Assembly: GCA_016288755.1 (NCBI GenBank)
Contig: JAEELE010000028.1
Location: 60,071-124,070 of the forward strand
Length of the DNA stretch: 64,000 bases
Source of the DNA: Oscillospiraceae bacterium
GTDB taxonomy: Bacteria; Bacillota; Clostridia; Oscillospirales; Ruminococcaceae
Direction: 5' to 3'
A program made the translations under genes and the position numbers. Under the pieces are notes generated by a model. It was given only the letters and a program-made list of their open reading frames with translations, was not told the DNA's origin and ran no database searches. Of this stretch, positions 1-8,332 are shown in pieces (positions within the stretch are counted from its first letter, which is position 1; each line of letters begins with the position of its first letter).

Positions 1-2
1 TG

Positions 3-896
3 CCGACCGAAAAGGGACAGGTCGGTCTGACGCTGAAGGGCTTTCTGATCGAGCACAGCGATCTGCGGACGGCATGGCAGCTCTACCGCATGAAGCTGCC
101 GGTGCTCGCGGGCGCGGGCTGGGCGCTCTCGGGCAGCAGCCTGATCGGTCCGGAGATGGTCGATTCGCTCTATGAGCAGTCTGCGGCGGAGCTCCCCGAC
201 GAGCTGCGCACGATGATCGAGCAGATTCTCCCGCGGATCGCCGAAAGTCCGGCACCGTTCTCCTTCCTCGTCACCGGTCTGCCGCCGCGGCTCTTCCCGG
301 TGCAGTTCCACGCGGCACAGATCAATCCCCCGTCCGCCGACAGCATGAACACCGGCGACCAGATCCTGCTGCGGGATGACGACCGCATGAAACGCTATCT
401 CAGCGTGCTCGCGGAGCGCAAGCCGGCATACCGGAGCACCATTCTGTACTGCAGACCGCGGCGCGGCTTTCTTTCGATGGTCAGGGCATGGCTCGACGAA
501 TGCGAAAAGCAGGGCAAGCTCGAAAAGGGACTCGCGAAGGTGATCGCGAAGGACTACGAGGAGCAGCTCGAGCAGTACACCGACGATTACGTCTTTGCGC
601 TGTATGTCGGCGGCGAGGAGATTCTGCTGCTCGACCCGCGGCTCAATCACGACCTCAACGAGGGCTATCTCGATTTTGACATGCTGCTGACTGGGATCGA
701 GCGCGAGCTCAGGCGCCCGAAGAAGGATTACTCGCTGCCCGAGCCGAAAAAGCCGGCGCGCAGATCCAAAAAGGACGACACCGCCCCGCTGCCCGAAATG
801 CCCTCGGTCGAGGACGGCGCGAAGAAAAAGCCCAAAAAGCCCGCAGAGGAGGAGCCGAAGAAAAAAGGGTTCTTTGGAGGACTGTTCCGCAAATAA
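3..896 (+). CDS. Hypothetical protein, 5' truncated by window edge
   Basis: I do not recognise the family. The ORF track starts at an ATG at 90, but the frame is open back to the window edge and that ATG has no ribosome site, so the gene very probably begins outside; 297 residues are visible. The body is soluble-looking with mixed alpha/beta character. The C-terminal ~60 residues are Lys/Pro/Glu-rich and low complexity and end in an amphipathic GFFGGLFRK tail, which could associate with membrane or a partner. It overlaps the upstream-most possible start of the YitT gene by one base, so the two are probably co-transcribed. No function is proposed. Confidence 0.75.
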   Translation, partial: PTEKGQVGLTLKGFLIEHSDLRTAWQLYRMKLPVLAGAGWALSGSSLIGPEMVDSLYEQSAAELPDELRTMIEQILPRIAESPAPFSFLVTGLPPRLFPVQFHAAQINPPSADSMNTGDQILLRDDDRMKRYLSVLAERKPAYRSTILYCRPRRGFLSMVRAWLDECEKQGKLEKGLAKVIAKDYEEQLEQYTDDYVFALYVGGEEILLLDPRLNHDLNEGYLDFDMLLTGIERELRRPKKDYSLPEPKKPARRSKKDDTAPLPEMPSVEDGAKKKPKKPAEEEPKKKGFFGGLFRK

Positions 897-913
897 TGCA
901 AGGGAGGCAAAAC

Positions 914-1789
914 GTGCTGAAAAAACTGCTCCGCGTGCTGCTGACACTCCTTGCCGTCAGCGCTGCCGCATTTGTCATGGCGCTCAACAACCGCTCCTTC
1001 ATCAGCACCGGCGGGCTCTACCCCGGCGGCGTGACCGGTCTGACCATGCTGATTCAGCGTGCCGCACAGCTGCTGCTGCACACGGATCTGCCGTTCACGG
1101 CGGTCAACCTCGCGCTGAACCTGATCCCCGTCTATATCGGCTTTCGCTATATCGGCAGGAGCTTTACGCTGTATTCCTGCATCGTGATCGTGCTCAGCAG
1201 CGTGCTGACCGATCTGCTGCCCGCCTGTGTTATCACCGAGGATGTGCTGCTCATCAGCATTTTCGGCGGGCTGATTCAGGGCGCTGCGGTCGCGGTCTGC
1301 CTCAATGCGGGCGCGACCTCCGGCGGGACCGACTTCATCTCGATCTTTCTCTCGGAGCGCAGCGGCGTCGATTCGTTCAACATCATCTTCGGCTTCAATG
1401 CGGTCATTCTCTGCGTTGCGGGGCTGCTGTTCGGCTGGGACAAGGCACTGTATTCGATCATTTTCCAGTATGCGGCGACCGCCGTGCTGCATGTGCTCTA
1501 CAAGCGCTATCAGCAGAGCACGCTCTTCATCGTGACGGCAAAGCCCGCGGAGATCTGCGAGATGATCTACCGGAAGACCCGCCACGGCGCGACCGTTCTC
1601 GAGGGAGAGGGTGCGCACAGCCACTGCGAGCGGCGCGTGGTGTACTCGATCGTCGCGGCGTCACAGTCGCGGCAGGTCATGCGCGCTGCCGTGGAGATCG
1701 ACCCGGAGGCTTTCCTCAACGAGGTCAGGACACAGAAGCTCGCCGGCTATTTCTATCAGCCGAAGGCAGGCAGCATCGGACCCGAATGA
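914..1789 (+). CDS. YitT family membrane protein (DUF161 plus DUF2179)
   Basis: Integral membrane protein of 291 residues. The N-terminal ~190 residues contain about five or six hydrophobic helices with the Gly-rich GGLYPGGVTGL motif typical of YitT. The C-terminal ~90 residues form the soluble DUF2179 domain. Substrate is unknown for most members. The track start at 896 overlaps the previous stop, but a strong AGGGAGG at 901-907 lies six bases before a GTG at 914 followed by a Lys-rich N terminus, so I place the start there. It is followed directly by a strong terminator, making it the last gene of an operon entering from the left. Confidence 0.87.
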   Translation: MLKKLLRVLLTLLAVSAAAFVMALNNRSFISTGGLYPGGVTGLTMLIQRAAQLLLHTDLPFTAVNLALNLIPVYIGFRYIGRSFTLYSCIVIVLSSVLTDLLPACVITEDVLLISIFGGLIQGAAVAVCLNAGATSGGTDFISIFLSERSGVDSFNIIFGFNAVILCVAGLLFGWDKALYSIIFQYAATAVLHVLYKRYQQSTLFIVTAKPAEICEMIYRKTRHGATVLEGEGAHSHCERRVVYSIVAASQSRQVMRAAVEIDPEAFLNEVRTQKLAGYFYQPKAGSIGPE

Positions 1790-1793
1790 CTGA

Positions 1794-1826
1794 CCGCCCT
1801 CCGGAGGCTCCGGGGGGCGGTTTTTT
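1794..1826 (+). terminator. Rho-independent terminator after yitT-like gene
   Basis: CCGCCCTCCGGAG pairs with CTCCGGGGGGCGG across a very short loop and is followed by TTTTTT. It ends the operon that enters the window from the left. Confidence 0.9.
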
Positions 1827-1856
1827 GCGCCCGAAAAAGAAAATTCGCCGGAATGC

Positions 1857-1885
1857 TTGCTTTTTCCGGCACATTCTGGTATAAT
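1857..1885 (+). promoter_or_regulatory. Sigma-A promoter, TTGCTT-17-TATAAT
   Basis: TTGCTT at 1857-1862, a 17-bp spacer ending TGG (extended -10), and TATAAT at 1880-1885. It lies between a terminator and the repeat-containing membrane protein gene. Confidence 0.85.
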
Positions 1886-1950
1886 AAGAAGTATTATGAG
1901 CAGGTGTCGCCTTTGCCCTGCTGAAAACGATGAAAAAGGAGCCAACCGCA

Positions 1951-3090
1951 ATGGACGATCAGAACAATCTCGCCAGCTCGCTTCTTGGAGATATGACCTA
2001 CGACGACCCGCGCAAGTCGCAGCAGCCTGCCGCGCCCGGTGCCGTCGACCCCCGTCTCGCCGGTGCGACCGTGCCGGTGCTCGACGACATGAGCACCTCG
2101 CCGCAGCCCGGTCCTGCCGTGCAGCATCCCGGCGGCGTCGACCCGCGTCTGGCGGGCGCCTCTGCTCCGCTGCTCGACGACATGGGTGCAAGCGCTGCCC
2201 CGCAGCAGCCGCAGAGCCGCTATCAGCAGCTGACGGTCGAGCAGATCACGATTCTGCAGCAGCAGCGCGCTGCGCAGGGTCTTCCGCCCTATACCGCGGA
2301 GGAGATCGAGGACCTGCAGCGGGAATTCATCGAGCGTCAGCGCGTTGCGGCACAACAGGCTGCGTTGGCGCAGCAGGCACAGGCGCAGGCAGCTGCCGGT
2401 GCACTGCTCGAGGAAACGACCTATCAGGCGCCGGAGAAAAAGCCCGCACACGAGGCACTGCCGCAGGTCGACGCAAGCGATCTGCTGGAGGAGCCCGCAC
2501 CCGAGCCCGAGCGCAAGGTCGTGTTCAATCAGGAGGACCTCGAGGCAGCCAAGCGCGCCGCCGTCAAGACCGCCTCCTCGGCGCTCTCCTCTGCACCGCA
2601 GACCGAGGCGGATGCCAAGCGCGCCCGTCAGCAGCTTGAGGCGCTGCGTCAGCAGCAGATGGCGGACCTCGCACAGGCAGGCTTTATGACCTCGATCATT
2701 CTGACGATCGTCGGCGTGATCGCGGCGGGCTGCATGATCTGGTTTGCGGCAAGACCCTTCGGGGACGGCTTTGAGCCCGGCGCGTTCTTCAATATCGCGG
2801 ACAAATTCTACAAGTTCGGCGGCATCGCGCTGGTGCTGCTCGCCTTCACGATCGTCCTGCGCGTCAAGCCGCTCAAGGGGCTGACCTCCTTCCTCTACGG
2901 TCTCGCCTCGGTGCTGCTGCTGATCCCCGGCATCGTCGTGCTGATCCAGAAAAAAGACGCCGGCGGCTTCGGGCTGACTGCGGCACTCTTTGTCCTCGCG
3001 ATCGTCGGCTGCTTTGCCGTGACCTTCGTGATCTCGACCAGCGACAAGCTCAACGCCTATTACGACCGCAAGGAGATCATGTACGACTGA
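1951..3090 (+). CDS. Membrane protein with repeated acidic motifs in a disordered N terminus
   Basis: 379 residues, family not recognised. The start is ATG 1951, preceded at nine bases by AAAGGAG; the track start at 1930 lies before this ribosome site. The first ~220 residues are Ala/Gln/Pro-rich and probably disordered. They contain two near-identical copies of VDPRLAGA followed by LDDM, and further related short motifs (LLGDM, LLEET, LLEEP), spaced 20-60 residues apart. The C-terminal ~150 residues hold four predicted transmembrane helices. The repeats suggest multivalent docking of a partner at the membrane face, which is inference only. Transcribed from its own promoter. Confidence 0.8.
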   Translation: MDDQNNLASSLLGDMTYDDPRKSQQPAAPGAVDPRLAGATVPVLDDMSTSPQPGPAVQHPGGVDPRLAGASAPLLDDMGASAAPQQPQSRYQQLTVEQITILQQQRAAQGLPPYTAEEIEDLQREFIERQRVAAQQAALAQQAQAQAAAGALLEETTYQAPEKKPAHEALPQVDASDLLEEPAPEPERKVVFNQEDLEAAKRAAVKTASSALSSAPQTEADAKRARQQLEALRQQQMADLAQAGFMTSIILTIVGVIAAGCMIWFAARPFGDGFEPGAFFNIADKFYKFGGIALVLLAFTIVLRVKPLKGLTSFLYGLASVLLLIPGIVVLIQKKDAGGFGLTAALFVLAIVGCFAVTFVISTSDKLNAYYDRKEIMYD

Positions 3091-3161
3091 GCGTTCAAAC
3101 GGTACATCGCGCCGGTTTTCAGCGTATCGCCTGAAGATCGGCGCTGTGGTTAGGAGTACAG

Positions 3162-3866
3162 ATGGAAATACAGCCGATCGCCTTTATCCGATGCCCGTTC
3201 CGTGAGAAATTCGGTCTGCCGCGGCAGAGCGGCATGGTCCCCTCGCTGACGGGCGAGGTCGTGTTCTGCCCGGAATTCAGCCGCCCGGAGGCGCTGCGCG
3301 GCATCGGGCAGTTTTCGCATCTGTGGCTGATCTGGGGCTTTTCCGAGGCAAAGCGCCCGGGCTCGGACGACTGGGCTGCAACGGTCCGACCGCCGCGGCT
3401 CGGCGGCAACACGCGGCTCGGCGTCTTCGCGACAAGGTCTCCGTTCCGCCCCAATCCCATAGGGCTCTCCTGCGTGCGGCTCGAAGCCGTTCACACGGAG
3501 CAAAACCCCGTTTCACTGACCGTCTCAGGGCTCGACCTGCTCGACGGCACCCCGATCTTTGACATGAAGCCCTATATTCCCGCTGCCGACAGCATTCCGG
3601 ATGCTTCCGAGGGCTACACCGCACAGACCAAGCTGCATACGCTGAACGTGCAGTTCCCGCCCGAGCTGCTCGCGCTGCTCCCAGAGGAGCACCGACAGAC
3701 CGTTCCGGCACTGCTCTCTCAGGATCCCCGCCCGGGCTATGCCGACGACCCGGAACGCATCTACGGCATGACCTTTGCCGGCTGCGATATCCGGTTCCGC
3801 GTTGCGGGCGATACCCTGACCGTCTGCACCGTCATACCACCGAAAGGAGCTCAGTCGATACTATGA
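3162..3866 (+). CDS. trmO: tRNA (N6-threonylcarbamoyladenosine-N6)-methyltransferase, TrmO/TsaA family
   Basis: 234-residue TrmO-type protein, expected to N6-methylate t6A37 of ANN-decoding tRNAs using S-adenosylmethionine. It begins with the family's IQPIAFIRCPFREKFG segment. The barrel motifs FSHLWLIWGF, then PPRLGGNTRLGVFATRSPFRPNPIGLS, are diagnostic, and the C-terminal half carries the usual helical extension. GGAG precedes the ATG. Its stop overlaps the ATG of the DtxR-like regulator (ATGA), indicating translational coupling. Confidence 0.92.
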   Translation: MEIQPIAFIRCPFREKFGLPRQSGMVPSLTGEVVFCPEFSRPEALRGIGQFSHLWLIWGFSEAKRPGSDDWAATVRPPRLGGNTRLGVFATRSPFRPNPIGLSCVRLEAVHTEQNPVSLTVSGLDLLDGTPIFDMKPYIPAADSIPDASEGYTAQTKLHTLNVQFPPELLALLPEEHRQTVPALLSQDPRPGYADDPERIYGMTFAGCDIRFRVAGDTLTVCTVIPPKGAQSIL

Positions 3867-4252
3867 GCAAGCTGTATGAATCCGGAGAGGATTACCTCGA
3901 GACCATTCTCATTCTGCACAACCGCAAAAACTATGTCCGCGCGGTCGATGTCGCACACGAAATGGGCGTTTCCAAGCCCAGCGTCAGCCGTGCAATGGGC
4001 ATTCTGCGCGACGGCGGCTTCATCCTCGTCGAGGAGGACGGCAATATCCGCCTCACCGATGCCGGGCGCGAGGTCGCTGAGCGCATCTACGAGCGGCACC
4101 GCGTCCTGACGCGCTGGCTGGTCGACCTCGGCGTGCCCGAGGACATCGCCGCTGCCGACGCCTGCAAGCTCGAGCACGATATCAGCATCGAATCCTTTGA
4201 GGCGCTCAAGACACATCTGCAGAACGCCCATCCCAATGTCAGCACAGACTGA
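3863..4252 (+). CDS. DtxR/MntR-like metal-dependent transcriptional regulator
   Basis: 129 residues. An N-terminal winged helix-turn-helix (SGEDYLETILILHNRKNYVRA, then VSKPSVSRAMGILRDGG) is followed by the helical metal-binding/dimerisation domain with RHRVLTRWLVDLGV and a conserved Cys/Glu/His region (ACKLEHDIS). There is no SH3-like third domain, so it matches short MntR-like members. Probably senses Mn or Fe. No metal transporter lies nearby, so its targets are elsewhere. Overlaps trmO by four bases, with AAAGGAGC upstream. Confidence 0.85.
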   Translation: MSKLYESGEDYLETILILHNRKNYVRAVDVAHEMGVSKPSVSRAMGILRDGGFILVEEDGNIRLTDAGREVAERIYERHRVLTRWLVDLGVPEDIAAADACKLEHDISIESFEALKTHLQNAHPNVSTD

Positions 4253-4279
4253 CCGCAGCAGAGCAAAGGAGCTGCATTC

Positions 4280-5140
4280 ATGAATCTCAACGCATTTTTC
4301 CGCAGCACAAAATTCCGGGTGCTGATCGGCGTGCTCGCGCTGCTCACCGGCATCCTGATCTATTCGGCAAAGCAGGGCGGGCACAAAGATATTGTCAGCC
4401 GGGCGCTGTCATTTGCCGTTTCCCCCGTGCGGAATTTCTCCTCCGCCATTTCCGATGATGTGGATGAGACGCTCGATATCTATTTCAAGGCGAAGGCATA
4501 CCGCGAGGAGAATGCCCGCCTGCGCGAGCAAATCTCAATTCTGAATCAGGAGCTGGTCGGCTATGACGAGGCAGTCGCGGAGCTCAAGGCACTGCGCGAT
4601 CTGCTGAAGATCAGGGAGAAGAATCCCGGCTTCAGAACGAGCGAGCCCTGCCGCATCATGAGCACGCTGACCAACGATCTGACCGGCAGCCTCCTGATCG
4701 ATCAGGGCGAGGACGACGGGCTCACGCTCGGCGCACCGGTCATCTGCAGCGACGGGCTGGTCGGCGTGGTCTCCGCGCTCACTGCGCGCACTGCCACCGT
4801 GACGACCGTGCTGTCGCCGGAGCTCTCGGTCGGCGCTGTTGTGCTCGAGGCGAATGAAAACGGCATCGTCGAGGGCACGCTGAAGCTCGCGGAGGAAAAC
4901 CGCACGAAGCTCATCTATCTCAACAAAAACACCGCGGTCAAGCGCGGTGATCTGGTCATCACAGCCGGCGCGACCGGGCTGTTCCCCTACGGGCTCGTGA
5001 TCGGCAATGTCACCGAGACCGGCACGGAGGACACCGGTCTGACCGATTATGCCGTGATCGCACCGAGCGTCGATCTGGAATCGCTCGAGACCGTGACCGT
5101 GCTGCTCGATTTCGACGGAAGGGGTGTTTCGCTCCCATGA
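4280..5140 (+). CDS. mreC: Rod shape-determining protein MreC
   Basis: 286-residue bitopic membrane protein of the elongasome. It has a short cytoplasmic N terminus, one transmembrane helix at about residues 14-32, a coiled coil at about 60-105 and the paired beta domains that bind the cell-wall synthesis machinery (LIDQGEDDGLTLGAPVI, GDLVITAGATGLFPYGLVIG). AAAGGAG precedes the start. It overlaps mreD by four bases. No mreB lies in the window, so MreC/D are separated from MreB here. Confidence 0.93.
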   Translation: MNLNAFFRSTKFRVLIGVLALLTGILIYSAKQGGHKDIVSRALSFAVSPVRNFSSAISDDVDETLDIYFKAKAYREENARLREQISILNQELVGYDEAVAELKALRDLLKIREKNPGFRTSEPCRIMSTLTNDLTGSLLIDQGEDDGLTLGAPVICSDGLVGVVSALTARTATVTTVLSPELSVGAVVLEANENGIVEGTLKLAEENRTKLIYLNKNTAVKRGDLVITAGATGLFPYGLVIGNVTETGTEDTGLTDYAVIAPSVDLESLETVTVLLDFDGRGVSLP

Positions 5141-5703
5141 AGCATCCGCGCAAGCAACGCTCCCGCTCCGAGATCAAAACCGCCCGCCGCAACGCATGGC
5201 GCATGCTGCTGAGCTTTGTGCTGCTGCTGATCTGCGCGGTCCCGATGCTCGGCGGGCATGTGCAGCCGCTGCCGGTCATTCCCGCGGTCATGTGCATCGC
5301 GATGAATGAGGAATTCGGCTTCACGACCTTCTGTGCCGTGACTGCCGGGCTGCTGATTGACATTTCCTGCGGCAATCTGCTGGGGGCGAACGCGATCTTT
5401 CTCGTGCTCGCCGCCGCTGCGGTCTGGCTGCTGTTCACCGATCTGCTGCGGCGCGGCTTTCTGCACTGGCTCCTGCTGACGGCTGCGGCGGTCTTTCTGC
5501 GCGCCGGGCTCGCGCTGGCACTGCCCATGCTGATGACCCGCGGCACCGACCGTACCGTCCTCTGGGGGGCGGTTCTGCTCCCCTCCTGCATTCTGACAAT
5601 GCTCACGGCACTGATCGTCTATGTGCTCTATCTGCCCTGCGGCAGACTGCTGACCAGGCGCGTCCGCTCGATGGATGCCGCCGCGATCCGCCGTGACTGG
5701 TAA
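5137..5703 (+). CDS. mreD: Rod shape-determining protein MreD
   Basis: 188 residues with about five hydrophobic helices, an Arg/Lys-rich N terminus and the size and position expected of MreD. MreD sequences diverge strongly, so the call rests on topology and its four-base overlap with mreC. Role: membrane partner of MreC in lateral wall synthesis. Confidence 0.83.
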   Translation: MKHPRKQRSRSEIKTARRNAWRMLLSFVLLLICAVPMLGGHVQPLPVIPAVMCIAMNEEFGFTTFCAVTAGLLIDISCGNLLGANAIFLVLAAAAVWLLFTDLLRRGFLHWLLLTAAAVFLRAGLALALPMLMTRGTDRTVLWGAVLLPSCILTMLTALIVYVLYLPCGRLLTRRVRSMDAAAIRRDW

Positions 5704-5709
5704 CTGAAC

Positions 5710-6309
5710 ATGAACATCTCTGACAAGGAAAAAACGCGCATCAGCAAATTCATGAGCCTTGTGCTGCGGCATCAGCCCGAGGCTGCCGGGGTCACGGTCG
5801 ACCCGAAGGGCGGCTGGGCAAAGGTCTCCGCGCTGATTCACGGCATGCGCCAGAAGGGCTTCCCGATCACGGAGGCGCTGCTGGAGGAGATCGTCGCGGA
5901 GGACGCAAAGCAGCGCTATTCCTTTGACGCGACGCATACGAAGATTCGCGCTAATCAGGGGCATTCCTTCCCCGTTGAGCTCGGGCTCACACCGCTGACG
6001 CCGCCGGAATTCCTCTGGCACGGCACGGCGTCGCGCTTTCTCGACGGCATTTTCCGCGAGGGGCTCTGCAAAATGCAGCGGCAGCATGTGCACCTCTCCC
6101 CCGACCCCGAAACGGCGATGAAGGTCGGTGCACGCCACGGAAAAGCGATCGTGCTGCGCGTGCGGGCACTGGACATGCACCGCGCCGGGTATGTCTTTTT
6201 CTGCTCTGACAACGGCGTCTGGCTCACGGAGCATGTGCCGCCGGAGTTTTTGGAAATCATGGCGCAATCCGATGAAACAACCGCGCACATTTTGTGCGGA
6301 AACGGATAG
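5710..6309 (+). CDS. kptA: RNA 2'-phosphotransferase, Tpt1/KptA family
   Basis: 199 residues, full length for the family. The N-terminal winged-helix lobe (KFMSLVLRHQPEAAGV, GGWAKVSALI) is followed by the ADP-ribosyltransferase-like NAD-binding lobe with LWHGTASRFLDGIFREGL and QRQHVHLSPD. The Arg-His-Arg-Arg type catalytic positions appear present (LRH, WHGT, HLS). The family transfers an internal RNA 2'-phosphate to NAD. The physiological substrate in bacteria is unclear. It sits six bases after mreD with only a weak ribosome site. Confidence 0.92.
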   Translation: MNISDKEKTRISKFMSLVLRHQPEAAGVTVDPKGGWAKVSALIHGMRQKGFPITEALLEEIVAEDAKQRYSFDATHTKIRANQGHSFPVELGLTPLTPPEFLWHGTASRFLDGIFREGLCKMQRQHVHLSPDPETAMKVGARHGKAIVLRVRALDMHRAGYVFFCSDNGVWLTEHVPPEFLEIMAQSDETTAHILCGNG

Positions 6310-6331
6310 AATATAGAAAAGAGGCTGACAA

Positions 6332-7345
6332 ATGGAAATCTATCTGCAAACAGGGCAGCTTTTTACCGTTCCGACTGCCGTTGCAGATCATCTTCTGAAG
6401 CTCGCGACGCACGATCAGCTGAAGATTCTGCTCTTCGTGCTCTGTCACGCCGACGAGCCGCTGACCGAGGACATGATCGTGAAGGCGTGCAAGGTGCCCG
6501 CATCGGCGATCCCCGAGGCACTGAGCTTCTGGCAGGAGGTCAATGTGCTGCGCACGGACGCCGCTCTTCCGGCGGTCACGCTGACGCAGCAGTCCGACGC
6601 ACCCGCACAGACCGTTCAGCAGCCCGCCGCCGTGACAAAGCCCGCGGAATCCGCAGCCGCCGTGCCGCGGCAGACGACCAGTGCTTCGGTCTCGATGATG
6701 CCCGCGGAGCTTGCGGCACATGTCGACAGCAGCGACGAGCTGCGGCAGATGTACGCGATGATCGAGCAGAAGCACGGCAATGTGCTCAACTTCACCGAGC
6801 AGAAGTCCTTCTACTGGATGCACGACCATCTGGGGCTGCCTGCCGATGTCATCATCATGCTCGCTGCATACTGCATCTCGATCGGCTGCTTCCGCCCCGC
6901 TTATATGGATCAGATCGCTGCGGACTGGGCAGCTTGCGGCGTCACGACGCATGAGCTGGCGCAGGAGGATATTCAGCGGCGCGAGCAGAACCGCAGCTTC
7001 ACCGGCGCGGTCATGAAGCTCTTTGAGATGCGCCGCCGACCGACCGAAAAGCAGCAGGCGTTCATCGACCGCTGGCAGCTGCTCGGATTTCCGATCGAGA
7101 TGATCCGCATCGCCTATGAAAAAAGCCGCGATTCTGCCGACGACAAGCTGTCATTCCCGTACATCGACCGCATTCTCACGCGCTGGCATGAGAGCGGCAT
7201 CAAAACCGCTGCACAGGCAGAGCTCGATGAAGCGGCTTTCCGCGAAAGCCGGAAGAAAAAGAAATCCGCGGCAGATCAGCCTGCCGCCCCGACCGACTCG
7301 TCCATCGACATGGACGATGTGGTCCGCCTTGTAAATGTACTCTGA
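6332..7345 (+). CDS. DnaD domain primosomal protein
   Basis: 337 residues. An N-terminal winged-helix-like part (FTVPTAVADHLLKLATHDQLKILLFVL) is followed by an Ala/Pro/Gln linker at about residues 85-115. Two DnaB2/DnaD-type domains follow, the second with the characteristic YEKSRDSADDKLSFPYIDRI segment. It is expected to help load the replicative helicase. The DnaI/DnaC-like ATPase follows after 15 bases, the standard Firmicute pairing. Confidence 0.9.
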   Translation: MEIYLQTGQLFTVPTAVADHLLKLATHDQLKILLFVLCHADEPLTEDMIVKACKVPASAIPEALSFWQEVNVLRTDAALPAVTLTQQSDAPAQTVQQPAAVTKPAESAAAVPRQTTSASVSMMPAELAAHVDSSDELRQMYAMIEQKHGNVLNFTEQKSFYWMHDHLGLPADVIIMLAAYCISIGCFRPAYMDQIAADWAACGVTTHELAQEDIQRREQNRSFTGAVMKLFEMRRRPTEKQQAFIDRWQLLGFPIEMIRIAYEKSRDSADDKLSFPYIDRILTRWHESGIKTAAQAELDEAAFRESRKKKKSAADQPAAPTDSSIDMDDVVRLVNVL

Positions 7346-7360
7346 CAAAGGAGTGATACG

Positions 7361-8332
7361 GTGCAGAAGGAACAGATTTACAACGCTGCGGTCGCACGCA
7401 TCGACGCGCGGCGCCATGCAGCACGGCTCGAGCAGGAGCGGCGCACGGACGAGATCATGCGCAGGATTCCCGAGGCTGTCGAGCTCGACCGCCAGCTTCG
7501 TTCGGTCTGCATGCGTGTCTTTGAAGCAGCAGGCAAGGAGGACCGGGAAAAACGGCTCGCGGCGATTCAGAAGCAGACCGCCGAGGCAGACCGCATGCTC
7601 CGCGCGATCCTCACTGCAAACGGCTACCCCGAGGATTATCTCGACATTCACTATTCCTGCCCGATCTGCAATGATTCCGGTTTTCACGAGGGGCGCCGCT
7701 GCGAATGCCTGCAGCGGGAAATCTCCGCACTCGCCGCAGACGCGATCAATCAGGAATCACAGCTCGCGCTGTCGCAGTTTGATACGTTTTCGCTGCAGTA
7801 TTACAGCGATCTGCCGCAGAATGAAGCTGCCGCGATGCAGCGGATTCTTCAGCACTGCAAAAATTATGCCGAGCTCTTTACGCCCGGCGAATCTGACAGC
7901 CTGCTGATGCTCGGAAAGCCCGGGCTCGGCAAAACGCATCTTTCACTCGCGATTGCCAGTGTGCTGATCGAGCGCGGCTTCACGGTCATCTATGATTCCG
8001 TGGGCGCACTGCTCCACAAGCTCGAGCTCGAGCACTTCGGGCGCAGCAAATCTGAGGAGGACACCCTCAGCTCCGTGCTCGAATGCGATCTGCTGATTCT
8101 CGACGATTTCGGCACGGAATTTGACACGGCCTTTACGCAGTCGCAGATCTATACCATTCTCAACAGCCGCATGAACGCACGCCGCGCCACGATCATCAAC
8201 ACGAATCTGACGCTGGAGGAGCTCAGAGCACATTACGGCGAGCGCATTTTCTCCAGACTGGTCACAAGCAAGATCATGCAGTTCTACGGCAAGGATATCC
8301 GCCTGAAAAAACGACAAGGAGGCAGCACATGA
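7361..8332 (+). CDS. Helicase-loader ATPase, DnaI/DnaC family
   Basis: 323 residues with GTG start and AAAGGAG seven bases upstream. The N-terminal helical region is followed by a Cys cluster (YSCPICNDSGFHEGRRCEC) that resembles the zinc site of DnaI. A AAA+ core follows with Walker A GKPGLGKTH, Walker B LLILDDFGTE and sensor-1-like IINTN. Expected role: loading DnaB helicase together with the DnaD protein encoded just upstream. Overlaps the next gene by four bases. Confidence 0.9.
   Translation: MQKEQIYNAAVARIDARRHAARLEQERRTDEIMRRIPEAVELDRQLRSVCMRVFEAAGKEDREKRLAAIQKQTAEADRMLRAILTANGYPEDYLDIHYSCPICNDSGFHEGRRCECLQREISALAADAINQESQLALSQFDTFSLQYYSDLPQNEAAAMQRILQHCKNYAELFTPGESDSLLMLGKPGLGKTHLSLAIASVLIERGFTVIYDSVGALLHKLELEHFGRSKSEEDTLSSVLECDLLILDDFGTEFDTAFTQSQIYTILNSRMNARRATIINTNLTLEELRAHYGERIFSRLVTSKIMQFYGKDIRLKKRQGGST

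Noticed and set aside
728-1624. 298-residue minus-strand ORF opposite genes 1 and 2
   Set aside because: It is antisense to two clear genes, has Arg/His/Asp-rich shadow composition and no ribosome site. Long antisense ORFs are common in this GC-rich DNA.
5047-6288. 413-residue minus-strand ORF opposite mreD and kptA
   Set aside because: Shadow of well-supported genes; low-complexity His/Gln/Arg composition and no domain.
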